Source: Charina bottae (Eukaryota; Chordata; Lepidosauria; Squamata; Charinaidae). Taken from it: a DNA stretch of 64,000 nucleotides. The stretch is from assembly GCA_023362775.1 (NCBI GenBank), contig JALMGJ010000020.1:4092001-4156000 (forward strand). The letters run 5' to 3'. This document shows positions 54,266-64,000 of this stretch, piece after piece. The notes beneath the pieces were generated by a model. It ran no database searches. It saw only the letters and a program-made list of their open reading frames with translations, and had not been told where the DNA came from. A program made the translations under genes and the position numbers. Every line of letters starts with the position of its first letter. Position 1 is the stretch's first letter.

Positions 54266-54432
54266 GCTGTTCAGTCGTTTAGTCGTGTCCGACTCTTCGT
54301 GACCTCATGGACCATAGCACGCCAGGCCTTCCTGTCCTCCACTGCCTCCCGGAGTTTACTCAAATTCATGTTCATTACATTGGTGATGCTATCTAACCAT
54401 CTCATCCTCTGCCGTCCCCCTCTTAGTCTTGG
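54266..54432 (-). mobile_element. Bov-B LINE 3' end, 5'-truncated
   Basis: CAGTCGTTTAGTCGTGTCCG and GACTCTTCGTGACCTCATGG on the plus strand are the reverse complement of the last bases of the 58.9-kb Bov-B copy. Similarity continues to TCATCCTCTGCCGTCCCCC. It is nearly identical to that copy, so it is a recent, very short insertion. Confidence 0.9.
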
Positions 54433-55380
54433 CCAATGGCAGCATGGATTGAACTGGTCCCTGACACTTTGCTGGTTATGCTGGAATTAACCCGTCCCCA
54501 AAGGCAATTAACAATTCATAAGATAAAAACCAAATGCAGGACTTGGGACTCATGCAATGCTCATAATGTCATTCAAAATTGCTCCATTTTGTCCTGAGCT
54601 TAGAAAAAAGCCAGCGTGTTTTGTTATGCAGTCAGGACAAAAGTCTTTGAAACCAGGGACTTCCAAATGGAAACATGGGGGACTTCTGGGTGGAAACATG
54701 GTGGACTAGAATGTCTCCGCCCACTGGGGACAACGCCAAGGCAAAGGCCGGCAGCTGGGCAAACAGAAGCTTCTCTGAACAAGGAGAAAGTGACAAGATC
54801 GCCCACTTGAGCTCTGGAGGGCAGCCCCTAGCGAGGAAGCTTGTTTAAAGGACATTGGATTTCCCCAATCCACTTTCTAAAGCACTTTTGGATGGAATGA
54901 ATTTAAAGTGAAAAGAGACCTTCAACACAGCAAAGCACCCAAAGCCACCCGGATGAACGTACCTCTGACCTGTGGGAAGGATTACAGCAAAAAGCAAGGA
55001 AATAACCGTAAGGATTTAAAAGGATTTAAACACAAAAAGCTTGCCAGGAGTTTGGAGTGCAAAAATTAAAAACAGACTAAGGGGACAGTTAAATCTGGAG
55101 TATTGCTTTATTAATAAAGTACTTCTGAATTAATTAAATAAATAATACATACCTCCATGGGAAAGATAATTGTTTAAACTTGCTAAGGAGGACGATTGGC
55201 TTACTTCATTAAACAAAGATATAAGCAGAGAAATAATCAGGAAGTTGTGAAAGATCATGTGACTATAGAGGTACGGAGTGACAAAAGGGGCTAAAATGTT
55301 ACAGGCATAAAAAAAAAAAGCCTCTACTCTTTTTAACTTTTTATTCTTTCTTTTTGGATTACAAATTAAAAAGAAAAAAA

Positions 55381-56463
55381 TGGCTACTACTAGAAAGGCA
55401 GTGAAAGCTACAGAAACAGGGAGGAGAGGATCATTTACCGAAGGACAACAGATAATAGAAAAAGGGATTATGCCAGAGTCTTTACAAAGGTTGTTTGAAG
55501 AATTAGGGAAGAATGTTCCATCAGTGAAAAGAGACCTGGCTAACCTGAAAGAGAGAATGGATGAAAGACTTACAAATATGAAAGAAAATATGAATAAAAA
55601 ATTGGAAGAATCTATAATACAGATGAGTGGAGAAGTTAAACAAATTAAAGAAAAAAATAGAAATTTTGGAAAATAAGACAGAAACAATAAATAGAGAGAT
55701 GGAAAAGGATTTAGACAATGTGGCATTACTGGAATTAAGGGAGAAAGAATTTTGTTTAAGATTGAGAGTAGTTCCAGAGGAAACTAGCAAAGACATCAGA
55801 GAAAAAGTTGTAGAATCCATAACAAAAATTTTGGAATGGGATGAAGAAGATATGGATGCAGAAATGGACAATATGTACAGAATTAACACAAGATATGCAA
55901 AATTAAGAAAAGTACCAAGAGATGTACATCTTGTCAGGAACAACACAAGAGACCAGGTTCTAAAGCAACATTTTAATACTAAACTAAGGGTAAAGGGGCG
56001 TGGTGGCTCAGCAGGTAAGACGCCAGGCTTGTCAATCGGAAGATCGCAAGTTTGGAGGTTCGAATCCCTAGCCCCGCGTGACAGAGTGAGCTCCCGCACT
56101 AGCCCCAGCTCTTGCCAACCTAGCAATTCGAAAGCATGCAAAAGCAAGTAGATTAATAGGTACCACTTCGATGGGTAGGTAACAGTGTTCCGCGTGCATC
56201 ATGCCGGCCACATGACCGTGGAAGCGTCTTCGGACAACGCTGGCTCTTCGGCTAACAAATGGAGATGAGCACCGGCCCCTAGAGTCGGACACGACTGCAC
56301 AAATGTGTGGGCGGAACCTTTACTGTAAATAACTCAGAAGTAATTTTATTGAAAGAAATACCTATTAGAATATTGCACAAGAGAAAAGAATATACGTACC
56401 TTTTTGAAAGATAAACTTAAACAGAAGAAGATACCATTTAGTTGGGATAAATTGGAAGGAATA
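55381..56463 (+). pseudogene. L1 ORF1 (RNA-binding coiled-coil protein), broken
   Basis: ORF1p in L1 elements forms trimers and binds the element's RNA. Here the start MATTRKAVKATETGRRGSF is followed by a heptad-rich coiled coil (LANLKERMDERLTNMKENMN). A frame shift lies in the A7 run near 55650. The second frame has IEILENKTETINREMEKD and the RRM-like LRLRVVPEETSKDIREKV, then YRINTRYAKLRKVPRDVHLV and NNTRDQVLKQHFNTKLRV. There a SINE interrupts it. After the SINE, SEVILLKEIPIRILHKRKEY continues the C-terminal domain with further damage. Confidence 0.75.
55998..56325 (+). mobile_element. tRNA-headed SINE (type 1) inside L1 ORF1
   Basis: GGGCGTGGTGGCTCAGCAGG, GGTTCGAATCC and CGGACACGACTGCACAAATG mark head, B box and 3' end. 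The tail is GGCGGAACCTTTACTGTAAA. The target duplication is short or blurred (GTAAA at both sides). The L1 reading frame resumes after it, showing clean insertion. Confidence 0.9.
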
Positions 56464-56900
56464 TGTCAGGATGTCATCCATGCCATCCTGCCATGGTGCC
56501 AGGAAGGAACATCTTGCCACTCCGTTAAACTCACAGGGTCATTTGGGAGTGCCTGACAGTAAAACTACCAGATGTGTAAAGTAGGTGTTTGGTGTATTCA
56601 CAGAACTGCAAACTATGATAATCAAAGTCTTGCGCCGAGCGTTTCAGCACCCAGGATAGATCAAAGGGTGATATTGCCGCATTAGTTGATTCGGACCCAA
56701 AAAGATCTGAGAACTGAGAGACAAAGGGAAGGGCGATTGAGCCGGGAATCCTGAAGGGGGGGAACCTTGGAGATTTTTAAACTGCTGGTTGCAGGAGCTT
56801 GATTCACTCGAGTCTTTAACGTGCAATGGATCACTGGCTATAATAAAGATTCCTTCATATCCTTGAGTGGCTTGTGTCAGGAACTCTGATTTAATAATCA
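56464..56900 (+). mobile_element. 5' LTR of a Gypsy-type retrotransposon
   Basis: The block can be bounded TGTCAGGATG...TTTAATAATCA, a TG...CA pair. It contains GGCTATAATAAAGATTCCTT as a polyadenylation-signal region about 60 bases before the end. It follows L1 ORF1 sequence directly and precedes a gag-like reading frame by 37 bases. No matching 3' LTR is present in the window. Confidence 0.6.
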
Positions 56901-56937
56901 ACGGATCGAGGGCATCACAGAAAGACTCAAGCCAGTA

Positions 56938-58540
56938 TGGCAACCTTACCCGAAAACTCCAAGTTTAGTGAGGAAGGTCCACAAATGGAATATCCAGAAC
57001 CCATGGGAACCTCTCTGGTGTTGGGAGGGGGAGATGGGGAAGACAAAGGAGAAGAGGGCTCTGGCCGGAGCGCACAGGAGTGCTTGGCGGAAGAGGGCAG
57101 CTCACCGAGTGGGAGAGAAGGGGGAGAGGCAAAACCTGAAACCCCAACAAACTCAACCAGGCGAGAGACCAGGGGACGACTGGAGGAGCGGGGAGTCAAG
57201 CCAAAAGTCCTGACCAACCTTGAGAGCATGACTCGATCCAGGACACAAAAAGAACCAAGCCTGCTTGGTCCCTGGAGGTGGGAGGAACTGCAGAGAGAAA
57301 TCCAGACCAGTGGGTGACTATGCGAGAAAGAGGCTCCCACTCCAAGTGGTCGACCTTGGAGCAGCAGATGGAGAAAATGGAACAAGAGATTAGTTCCTTA
57401 GGAGAGCGCGTATCTGACCTGCAGGAAGAGGTCAAGCAGCTCCTTCAGAAACTGAGCTGGGGGGCGACAATCAGCGTGGCGGCGACAAAAGATCGGATGT
57501 CCTTGGAAGGAAAGAGCGACGCATCTGAAACAGAGGAAGGTCGTGGGGTAACCAGGTTGGTAAATGCTCACCCCCCTCATGGCCGAACCCAAGCTGGGGT
57601 GATAAGACGAACCCCGAGCGCAGATGGGACACTCAGGGTGAGAGACTTGAGGGTGAAGTTCGCTGGGGACCCTAAAACCCTGGCCTGCTTCCTAACCCAC
57701 GTGAGAGGATTTATGGAAGAATGTGAAGGGTCGTTTCCCACCGAAGGCTCCAAGGTACGGTACATTTCGACCCACCTTGAGGGCGAAGCAGTGGATTTTA
57801 TTTATTTATTTATTTATTACATTTATATCCTGCCCATCTCCCCCACAAGGAGGGACCCTGGGCGGTTCACAACAATTTAAAAGAATTAAAACAATAAATA
57901 TCAATGATAACAATATAAAATTGCATATATATATGTATATATACATACACCGACAACATCATATAATTTGATCCAAAGGTGGTAGATCTTATTCCACTGA
58001 CTCGTAGAATTGCACAACTCAGACTCTCCGGAGCTTGAGGATTTTGAGAGTTTCATGAGCACTCTGAGGGATAGGTTTGAAGATCCCCTCTCTAAGTTAA
58101 GAGCCAAGACCAGCTTATAAAACAAGGAAGCAGGTCAGTCTCGGAGTACACCACGGAATTCAGGAGGCTGGCTGGGAAACTGACAGACTGGCCGGAATCA
58201 CTGAAAATCAAATACTTCCAAGGAGGGTTGCACCCAGAGATCCTAGAGTGGTCCCTAGCAAGGGAGGACCCCAGGACCCTAAGAGGATGGATTTGTCTCA
58301 CCGGTGAAGTAGAAGACATGCGAATCCGCTTCAAGAGACAGCAACAAGCCCAAACTACGGGGAAGCGACCAGTGCTGCCAATCCTTCCCTCGGAGAGACG
58401 GGGAGCACGTAAGTCATGGGACGAAGAGAAGGAGTGGCAGACTAAGAAAGGACTATGCTTTAAATGTGGCAAGGATTAGGTCATTGCATTGCCAGCTTCC
58501 CGCAATCTGCGACCCTGACGACAAGCAAAGCGAGAGAGAG
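56938..58540 (+). pseudogene. Gypsy-type gag remnant
   Basis: Gag of LTR retrotransposons packages the RNA. The frame starts at an ATG at 56938, shifts near 57285, and reads a coiled coil MEKMEQEISSLGERVSDLQE, then LRVKFAGDPKTLACFLTHVR and YISTHLEGEAVDF. These resemble the capsid region of Gypsy/Ty3-type gags and their domesticated relatives. After an L2-tail insertion the frame resumes with damage (HPEILEWSLAREDPRTLRGW). It reaches a zinc-knuckle start GLCFKCGKD at about 58455 with a stop inside the knuckle. Pol is absent. Confidence 0.75.
57797..57975 (-). mobile_element. L2-type LINE 3' tail in gag
   Basis: The plus strand reads an (ATTT)n run, TATCCTGCCCATCTCCCCCA, GAGGGACCCTGGGCGGTTCA and CAACAATTTAAAAG, the reverse complement of the L2-type 3' UTR. 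It splits the gag frame after EGEAVDF. The right boundary near 57975 is approximate. Confidence 0.75.
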
Positions 58541-58933
58541 TGGCACAAGGATCTTGGGGGTGAAGACCAAGGGATTTTTGTAATATTAAAGAGGGAGGAG
58601 GGAAAATGAGTTTCTTTATAACTGTTGAAAAGAAGGTCAGAAGTTGCTTATTTTTTCTGCTTCTTGTTTCTTTAATTTCCTTCCTTCTTCCCTTCCCTTC
58701 ATGTATTTTTATGTTTTTCTTTTATCTATGTAAAAACTCTCAATAAAAATTACATTTAAAAAAGTCTTTGAAACCAGGAGCTTTGTTTCAATCTCAAGCC
58801 ATGCAGAACAGACATGTTGTGCTTGTTTTGCACACCTCTTTTCTGGAAAATTGGGACACCCTCAAGCTGATGTTGGGACCTACAAGCAGGAACACAACAT
58901 TTTACAGAATTAATGGAAGTCAGTATCTGCAGT

Positions 58934-60440
58934 GAATGAATGAATGAATGAATGAAGCATTACTAACAACAAAGCTAGCGGAGAAGACAGTATCCCAGCT
59001 GAGCTATTTAAAATCCTAAAAGATGATGCTGTTAAAGTGCTGCACTCAATATGCCAACAAATTTGGAAAACTCAACAGTGGCCACAGGTTTGGAAAAGGT
59101 CAGTTTACGTTCCAATTCCAAAGAAAGGCAATGCCAAAGAATGTTCAAACTACCGTACAATTGCGCTCATTTTGCATGCTAGCAAGGTTATGCTCAAAAT
59201 CCTACAAGCTAGGCTTCAGCAGTATGTGAACCGAGAACTACCAGAAGTGCAAGCTGGGTTTCGAAGAGGCAGAGGAACTAGAGATCAGATTGCCAACATT
59301 CGCTGGATCATGGAAAAAGCAAGAGAGTTCCAGAAAAACATCTACTTCTGCTTCATTGACTACGCTAAAGCCTTTGATTGTGTAGATCACAACAAACTGT
59401 GGCAAAGTCTTAAAGAGATGGGAGTACCAGACCACCTTACCTGTCTCCTGAGAAACCTGTATGCGGGTCAAGAAGCAACAGTTAGAACCGGACATGGAAC
59501 AACCGACTGGTTCAAAATTGGGAAAGGAGTACGACAAGGCTGTATATTATCACCCTGCTTATTTAACTTATATGCAGAGTACATCATGAGAAATGCCGGG
59601 CTGGATGAATCACAAGCCGGAGTTAAGATTGCCGGGAGAAATATCAACAACCTCAGATATGCAGACGATACCACCCTAATGGCAGAAAGTGAAGAGGAAC
59701 TAAAGAGCCTCTTGATGAGGGTGAAAGAGGAGAGTGCAAAAGTTGGCTTGAAACTCAACATTAAAAAAACCCAGATCATGGCATCTGGTCCCATCACTTC
59801 CTGGCAAATAGAAGGGGAAGAAATGGAAGCAGTGACAGATTTTATTTTCTTGGGCTCCAAGATCACCGCAGACGGTGACTGCAGCCATGAAATTAAAAGA
59901 CGCTTGCTCCTTGGGAGGAAAGCTACGGCAAACCTAGACAGCATATTAAAAAGCAGAGACATCACCTTGCCGACAAAGGTCCATATAGTTAAAGCTATGG
60001 TTTTTCCAGTAGTAATGTATGGCTGTGAGAGTTGGACCATAAGGAAGGCTGAGCGCCGAAGAACTGATGCTTTCAAACTGTGGTGCTGGAGAAGACTCTT
60101 GAGAGTCCCTTGGACTGCAAGGAGGTCAAACCAGTCAATCCTAAAGGAAATCAACCCTGACTGCTCATTGGAAGGACAGATGCTGAAGCTGAAGCTCAAA
60201 TACTTTGGCCACCTAATGCGAAGGGAGGACTCACTGGAAAAGACCCTGATGCTGGGAAAGACTGAAGGCAAAAGGAGAAGGGGACGGCAGAGGATGAGAT
60301 GGTTAGATAGCATCACCGATGTAATGAACATGAATTTGAGTAAACTCCAAGAGACAGTGGAGGACAGGAAGGCCTGGCGTGCTATGGTCCATGAGGTCAC
60401 GAAGAGTCGGACACGACTAAATGACTGAACAACAACAACA
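58934..60440 (+). mobile_element. Bov-B (RTE) LINE, 5'-truncated, long intact RT frame
   Basis: Bov-B proteins nick DNA and reverse-transcribe their own RNA and that of SINEs with matching tails. The frame is open from about 58960 to the stop at 60428. It encodes the RT fingers (VYVPIPKKGNAKECSNYRTI), QAGFRRGRGTRDQIANIRWI, FIDYAKAFDCVDHNKLW, GVRQGCILSPCLFNLYAEY, the YADD box at 59658-59669, and the C-terminal part with WRRLLRVPWTARRSNQS and HEVTKSRTRLND. The 3' end is GACTGAACAACAACAACA. Probable target duplications ATCTGCAGT lie at 58925-58933 and 60441-60449. The endonuclease and 5' end are missing. Confidence 0.92.
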
Positions 60441-60517
60441 ATCTGCAGTAGTGAATATCATCCTCCCCCCCCCCCAATATATTAGAATGTATTGGCCCTT
60501 GGCACAGATAACAGCAA

Positions 60518-60770
60518 GCTCTGCTAGGTGGCAGCATCTAGCCAAACTTGATTAAGTTTAGAAAGCTAAACAGGGTTGGACATGCTTAGTGCTTGGATGG
60601 GAGACCATTAGGAAAACACTGAGCTGTTGACTAGATTGGGGACTTTAGGAAAACATACTGGTAGAAGGCAATAGTAAATCAGTTCCATACTGCTACAAAG
60701 AAACCTATATAGATATGTCCATAAAATTAGTAGGTATTGAACTCCACTCAAACAAGACATTACCTTTTTA
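60518..60770 (+). mobile_element. 5S rRNA-derived SINE
   Basis: The head matches the 3' two thirds of vertebrate 5S rRNA with decay: TTTAGAAAGCTAAACAGGGT, TGGACATGCTTAGTGCTTGG and ATGGGAGACCATTAGGAAAA. These include the internal pol III control region. The tail (60650-60765) reads GAAGGCAATAGTAAATCAGT and CTACAAAGAAACCTATATAG, and resembles the Bov-B-related body of reptile SINEs. This structure fits the 5S-Sauria SINE class known from squamates. Confidence 0.8.
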
Positions 60771-60774
60771 AAAC

Positions 60775-62086
60775 TGGGGTTAGTTATATGAAACATTACT
60801 ATTCTATTGATAAGGAACTGCAGTTATGAACAGCAAAAAGTTGGTAATTAATATGGGAATTATGCATGCTAATATGCAATTTCTTAAAATAAAAGTATGG
60901 TTTATTTTCACCTAACATCATAGCTGAGGGTGTTTTTTTTTCATTCATCTTTTCAACAGAATTTGTGTAAAGTACCTTGTGAATACATGAAAGTAACTGC
61001 CAGTGATTCAATAAGTAAAACGTTTGCTTTTATTGTTTCTATGGATATTCTATTTATTTTATAATATTCGTGTTTTGGTAAATTGGAAATATCTTTTCTC
61101 TTCTGCTTTTCATCCAGCTTCATAGAAGTAATTTAAAACAGAAATTGCAGGTGCTAGGATCAAATGAGAAACCAATTTCCTTTTTCTATTTATTATACTA
61201 CAATTCCTGATATATTTGTGCTTGAAATGGAAAGTTATTTCTATATTACTGATGCCAATATATCAGCATCAAATCAGCTGGCTAATGGGAACATTCTGGA
61301 GAAGGATTTTATGCAAACCGAAATGATTTACATTTTATTTGTCATCTGTAATAAATATATCCTTTCCTCCTTTTGATACATTAAACAAGAAATCAACAAC
61401 ATGAGTTCTTCAGAGATCTCCTATTTTATTTCATTTAACGATCTTATAATATGTGCTGAAAACAAAGCTAAATGTGGTTTTTGAGGTGCGAGGTGATAAA
61501 GTGATTTGCATTTTTATAATACATTAGCTATATTGGATTACTACTTTGAAAAAGCAGATTCTTTGGACTACCCTGTTTATTTTCTAGTTCTGGTTAGTGC
61601 AATAATTTGCATTTAAATGTAGCTTTTTTTTGTATCTTTCAAGGGAGTTCAAATAATTACCCATAAAAGTCTGTTGATTTCCCCTGTATATTCCAAATAT
61701 TCAAGAAAAGCAATGATTAATTAATATTAAGAATATGCGATTTACATCAAGACATTTATTTTACAGAACACAAATGTTACAGAACACAAATGTTATTAAG
61801 GCCAGCAATTTTCCAACTCTTCTTCTTAGACTACATTTTAGGGGTACAAAAATACTTATTTTAAATCAGCTACTAGCAGTTTCCTTTCATGCTTATCTTG
61901 TTGTCAGAGCTCTACCATTCCCACTTATATGGAAACTCATGGGTGTACGTGCATATGGACAGGAGTCAATCTAAGAATATTTTAAGTGAAGTTCAGCGTC
62001 CATACAGCAGATTTATGTATGGTCACTTTTCCTAAGCAGAGGAAGTGATCTCAAACTCATGTTCAAAATTCGCAAATAATAAGGAG
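60775..62086. other. Intronic AT-rich sequence
   Basis: No gene or mobile element was recognised. Frames near 61164 and 61735 have no family features. Confidence 0.35.
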
Positions 62087-62097
62087 ATTAACCAATG

Positions 62098-63644
62098 GGC
62101 CCCCTTGCTTTTTAACTTCTATATTAACGACATGGTTAAATGGATAAATAAACCAACCCCCCCCCAAAAAAATAGGGAATCGCAGCATCGCCTTGTTATT
62201 GTATGCAGATGACGCAGTAATTCTTTCAAGGACACCAGTAGGTCTTAAAAGAGCCCTGCGAGCATTGCTCCAGTACTGCAATAACGATAAATTGGAAATT
62301 AACTTTCAGAAAACTAAAGTTATGGCCTTTGCTAAAAGGCCAAAACTCTGTTCATGGTACCTTAATGGACATAAAATAGAACAGGTGACCATTTTTAAAT
62401 ATCTGGGTGTTGTCATACACACCACCGGCTCAAGGAATGCACATTGCGAACATGCAGCTGCCATTGGTCAGAGATCAGCCAACGCCATTCTCAAATTTTT
62501 CCACTCGAAAGGAGGACATTATGTCCCAGCTGCAATTAAGCTTTTTCAGGCTAAGTCGCTTGCACAGCTATTGTATGGGACCCAGCTTGGACCCTCATCT
62601 TCTAGTTTCATACCTTTGGAGAGAGTTCAATCTAAATTTATAAGAGCAATTTTACAGATCCCTCGCTGTGTTTCTAACGCTCGCTTACGCCTGGAGACAG
62701 GACTGGTAAAAGTTGAGTCAAGAATCTGTATAGCTTCCTTAAATCTATGGCTAAAACTCAACTTTTTTCCACAAGGCCTTGCACCACTAATTCTCCAAGA
62801 CAAATTTTCTTCCTCATGGATCAAGGCTGTCGAATATAATCTCACAAAATTAGGTTTTTCTCCGTCTTCAATACTAGAGCTGGGCTACGACAAGGCAAAA
62901 CAAAGCCTGAGACAAAGGGTAGAGGACATGGAGAGGCAAGCAGATCTAGAGAAAGCCCCGACATTTTTGGCTCCAGACTCTACTAGATACACTGTTACCT
63001 CTGCGAGATATCTCAGCCAGCTAGAGACATTGAACCATCGGAAAGCCTTCTCACTTGCACGATGCCATGTCCTCCCCTCAGCCGTCTTGGACAGCAAATA
63101 TAAAAAAATTCCATTGGATAAAAGGCTCTGTCCTTGTAATTCTGGAGAGATAGAAACTACTGGACATGTCCTTCTACGATGTTCATTCTACAGAGATATT
63201 CGAATAAAATTCATTTCCCCGATAATTATGAGGTATCCGGGCCGTTCTGAAACCGAGTATCTTCAGATTTTGCTCAAAGATGAGTGGATTACAGTCACAG
63301 CACAGGTAGCAAGATTCTGCGCAGCAGCACTAAAGAGCCGACGTAACTTAGTGAAAAACTTACCATAAATATTTTACTTTCTTTTATAACTATTCATTTA
63401 AAATTTTGATATTAACACTTAATTTTAATAGTTAATAATTAATAACCATAGGATGCCACAAGATATGGAACTCAACATAATGTAAAATAGGCTGTCTTCT
63501 TGATTTTATATACAAATGTTAAGTATTTTGCTAAACTAATTTTAGATATGGATTTTATTTATTTTATTATAGCTGAGAACTTTTATTGGCTACATATGGC
63601 GTATTTTTATTTGTACTGGTCTATGACTGTAATAAATAAATTGA
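62098..63644 (+). mobile_element. Vingi/I-group-like LINE, 5'-truncated
   Basis: The open frame runs to a stop after LKSRRNLVKNLP at 63368. It starts inside the RT at FNFYINDMVKW-like sequence (about 62115), with a frame break at the C10/A7 run near 62155-62170. It then has LLYADDAVILS (YADD at 62202-62213), LEINFQKTKVMAFAKRP, IFKYLGVVIH and the C-terminal zinc-type motif CPCNSGEIETTGHVLLRC. The 3' tail is AATAAATAAATTGA. Perfect 11-bp target duplications ATTAACCAATG lie at 62087-62097 and 63645-63655. The clade name is inferred from its motifs; other I-group or Jockey-group clades are possible. Confidence 0.75.
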
Positions 63645-63655
63645 ATTAACCAATG

Positions 63656-64000
63656 AGTACTTGCATCCACACACTGTAGGAAACAATTCGATAAATACTA
63701 TTCAGAATATTTTTTCCAATCAAATCTTTATTGTGGCCTTTGACCACCTTAAGAGGATATAAACATAGAAATAAGAAACAGTAATACTAAAATCTAAATC
63801 AAGAGCTATGAATTAAAATTAATTATACAAATATTGGAACCATACATAGAATAATGTACTTCTAAAGTCATTTCTAAAGTCAAGATTTGGTAAAGTTTTA
63901 TGTAGTCCAATGCACTAAAAATAAAATGAATATTAAAAAGTAATACAAATATATGGATATAGCTTTTATCTTAATAAAGCAGGTCCTAAATTGTCTAGAG
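63656..64000. other. Intronic AT-rich sequence
   Basis: No gene or repeat was recognised. TCTTTATTGTGGCCTTTGAC near 63724 could be part of an unrecognised LTR or LINE tail. Confidence 0.3.

Larger units (their letters stand above)
54658..58761 (+). mobile_element. L1 LINE insertion holding nested elements
   Basis: The block is bounded by 17-bp target duplications AAGTCTTTGAAACCAGG at 54641-54657 and 58762-58778. The left part is an L1 5' UTR and ORF1 (to about 56463). The right end (about 58560-58761) is an L1-like 3' UTR with T-rich stretches, CTCAATAAAAATTACA and a poly(A). In between lie a SINE (about 55998-56325), an LTR element 5' part (56464-58540) and an L2 tail (57797-57975). ORF2 and the LTR element's pol and 3' LTR are missing, so a deletion joined gag sequence to the L1 3' end near 58540. 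Confidence 0.75.

Noticed and set aside
55130..55726. 198-codon minus-strand Phe/Ser-rich frame
   Set aside because: It is the complement of the A-rich L1 5' UTR and ORF1; composition explains it.
59468..60400. 310-codon minus-strand frame
   Set aside because: It is antisense to the intact Bov-B RT frame and has no family features.
60518..60650. 5S rRNA gene
   Set aside because: The 5' third is not recognisable, many substitutions are present and a SINE tail follows; it is a SINE head.

Overview
This window is vertebrate nuclear DNA, almost certainly from a squamate reptile (lizard or snake). Two spliced exons on the minus strand (28589-28732 and 20363-20548) encode consecutive WD40 blades of the axonemal central-pair protein SPAG16 (the PF20 family). 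They join in frame across an intron of about 8 kb. No other host exon could be supported, so the rest is probably SPAG16 intron filled with transposable elements. The squamate call rests on the repeats: CR1/L2-type and Bov-B LINEs, tRNA-headed SINEs with Bov-B-like sequence, a 5S rRNA-headed SINE, R4/Dong-type and Vingi-like LINEs, an L1, a Penelope-type fold-back family and hAT-like non-autonomous elements.

Layout. 1-8 kb: L2-type LINEs in both orientations, broken by LTR-like and Bov-B pieces. 8-17.6 kb: decayed Vingi-like, Bov-B, CR1 and L2 fragments plus low-repeat intron. 19.6-21.5 kb: two SINEs, a SPAG16 exon and a 661-bp Penelope-type palindrome with perfect 291-bp arms. 22.4-28.3 kb: LINE and LTR remnants and a GC-rich hAT-like element (family A) with a 38-bp CCAAT/GC-box minisatellite. 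28.6 kb: the second SPAG16 exon. 29.3-40.2 kb: a swarm of hAT-like MITEs (family B), one swollen by an 11-unit minisatellite and one at the centre of an 80-bp-arm palindrome. 40.8-43.9 kb: an R4/Dong-type LINE headed by a tRNA-like promoter. 44.6-53.0 kb: two large family A elements carrying promoter-like and coding-like GC-rich segments, more family B copies, SINEs and a second Penelope-type palindrome. 54.7-58.8 kb: an L1 with 17-bp target duplications that holds a SINE, an LTR element and an L2 tail. 58.9-60.8 kb: a young Bov-B copy and a 5S SINE. 62.1-63.6 kb: a Vingi-like LINE with 11-bp target duplications.

The host gene contributes part of a beta-propeller in a sperm and cilium axoneme protein. 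The transposons are not an operon-like system but they do interact. SINEs share sequence with Bov-B, which probably mobilised them. Families A and B insert at NNNTANNN sites and share a 38-bp promoter-like unit. Several insertions are nested and give a relative order of events. The strongest leads for something undescribed are the two Penelope-type fold-back elements with hammerhead-like cores, the promoter and exon-like capture by family A, the CCAAT/GC-box unit shared by two transposon families, and the tRNA-like head on the R4 element.
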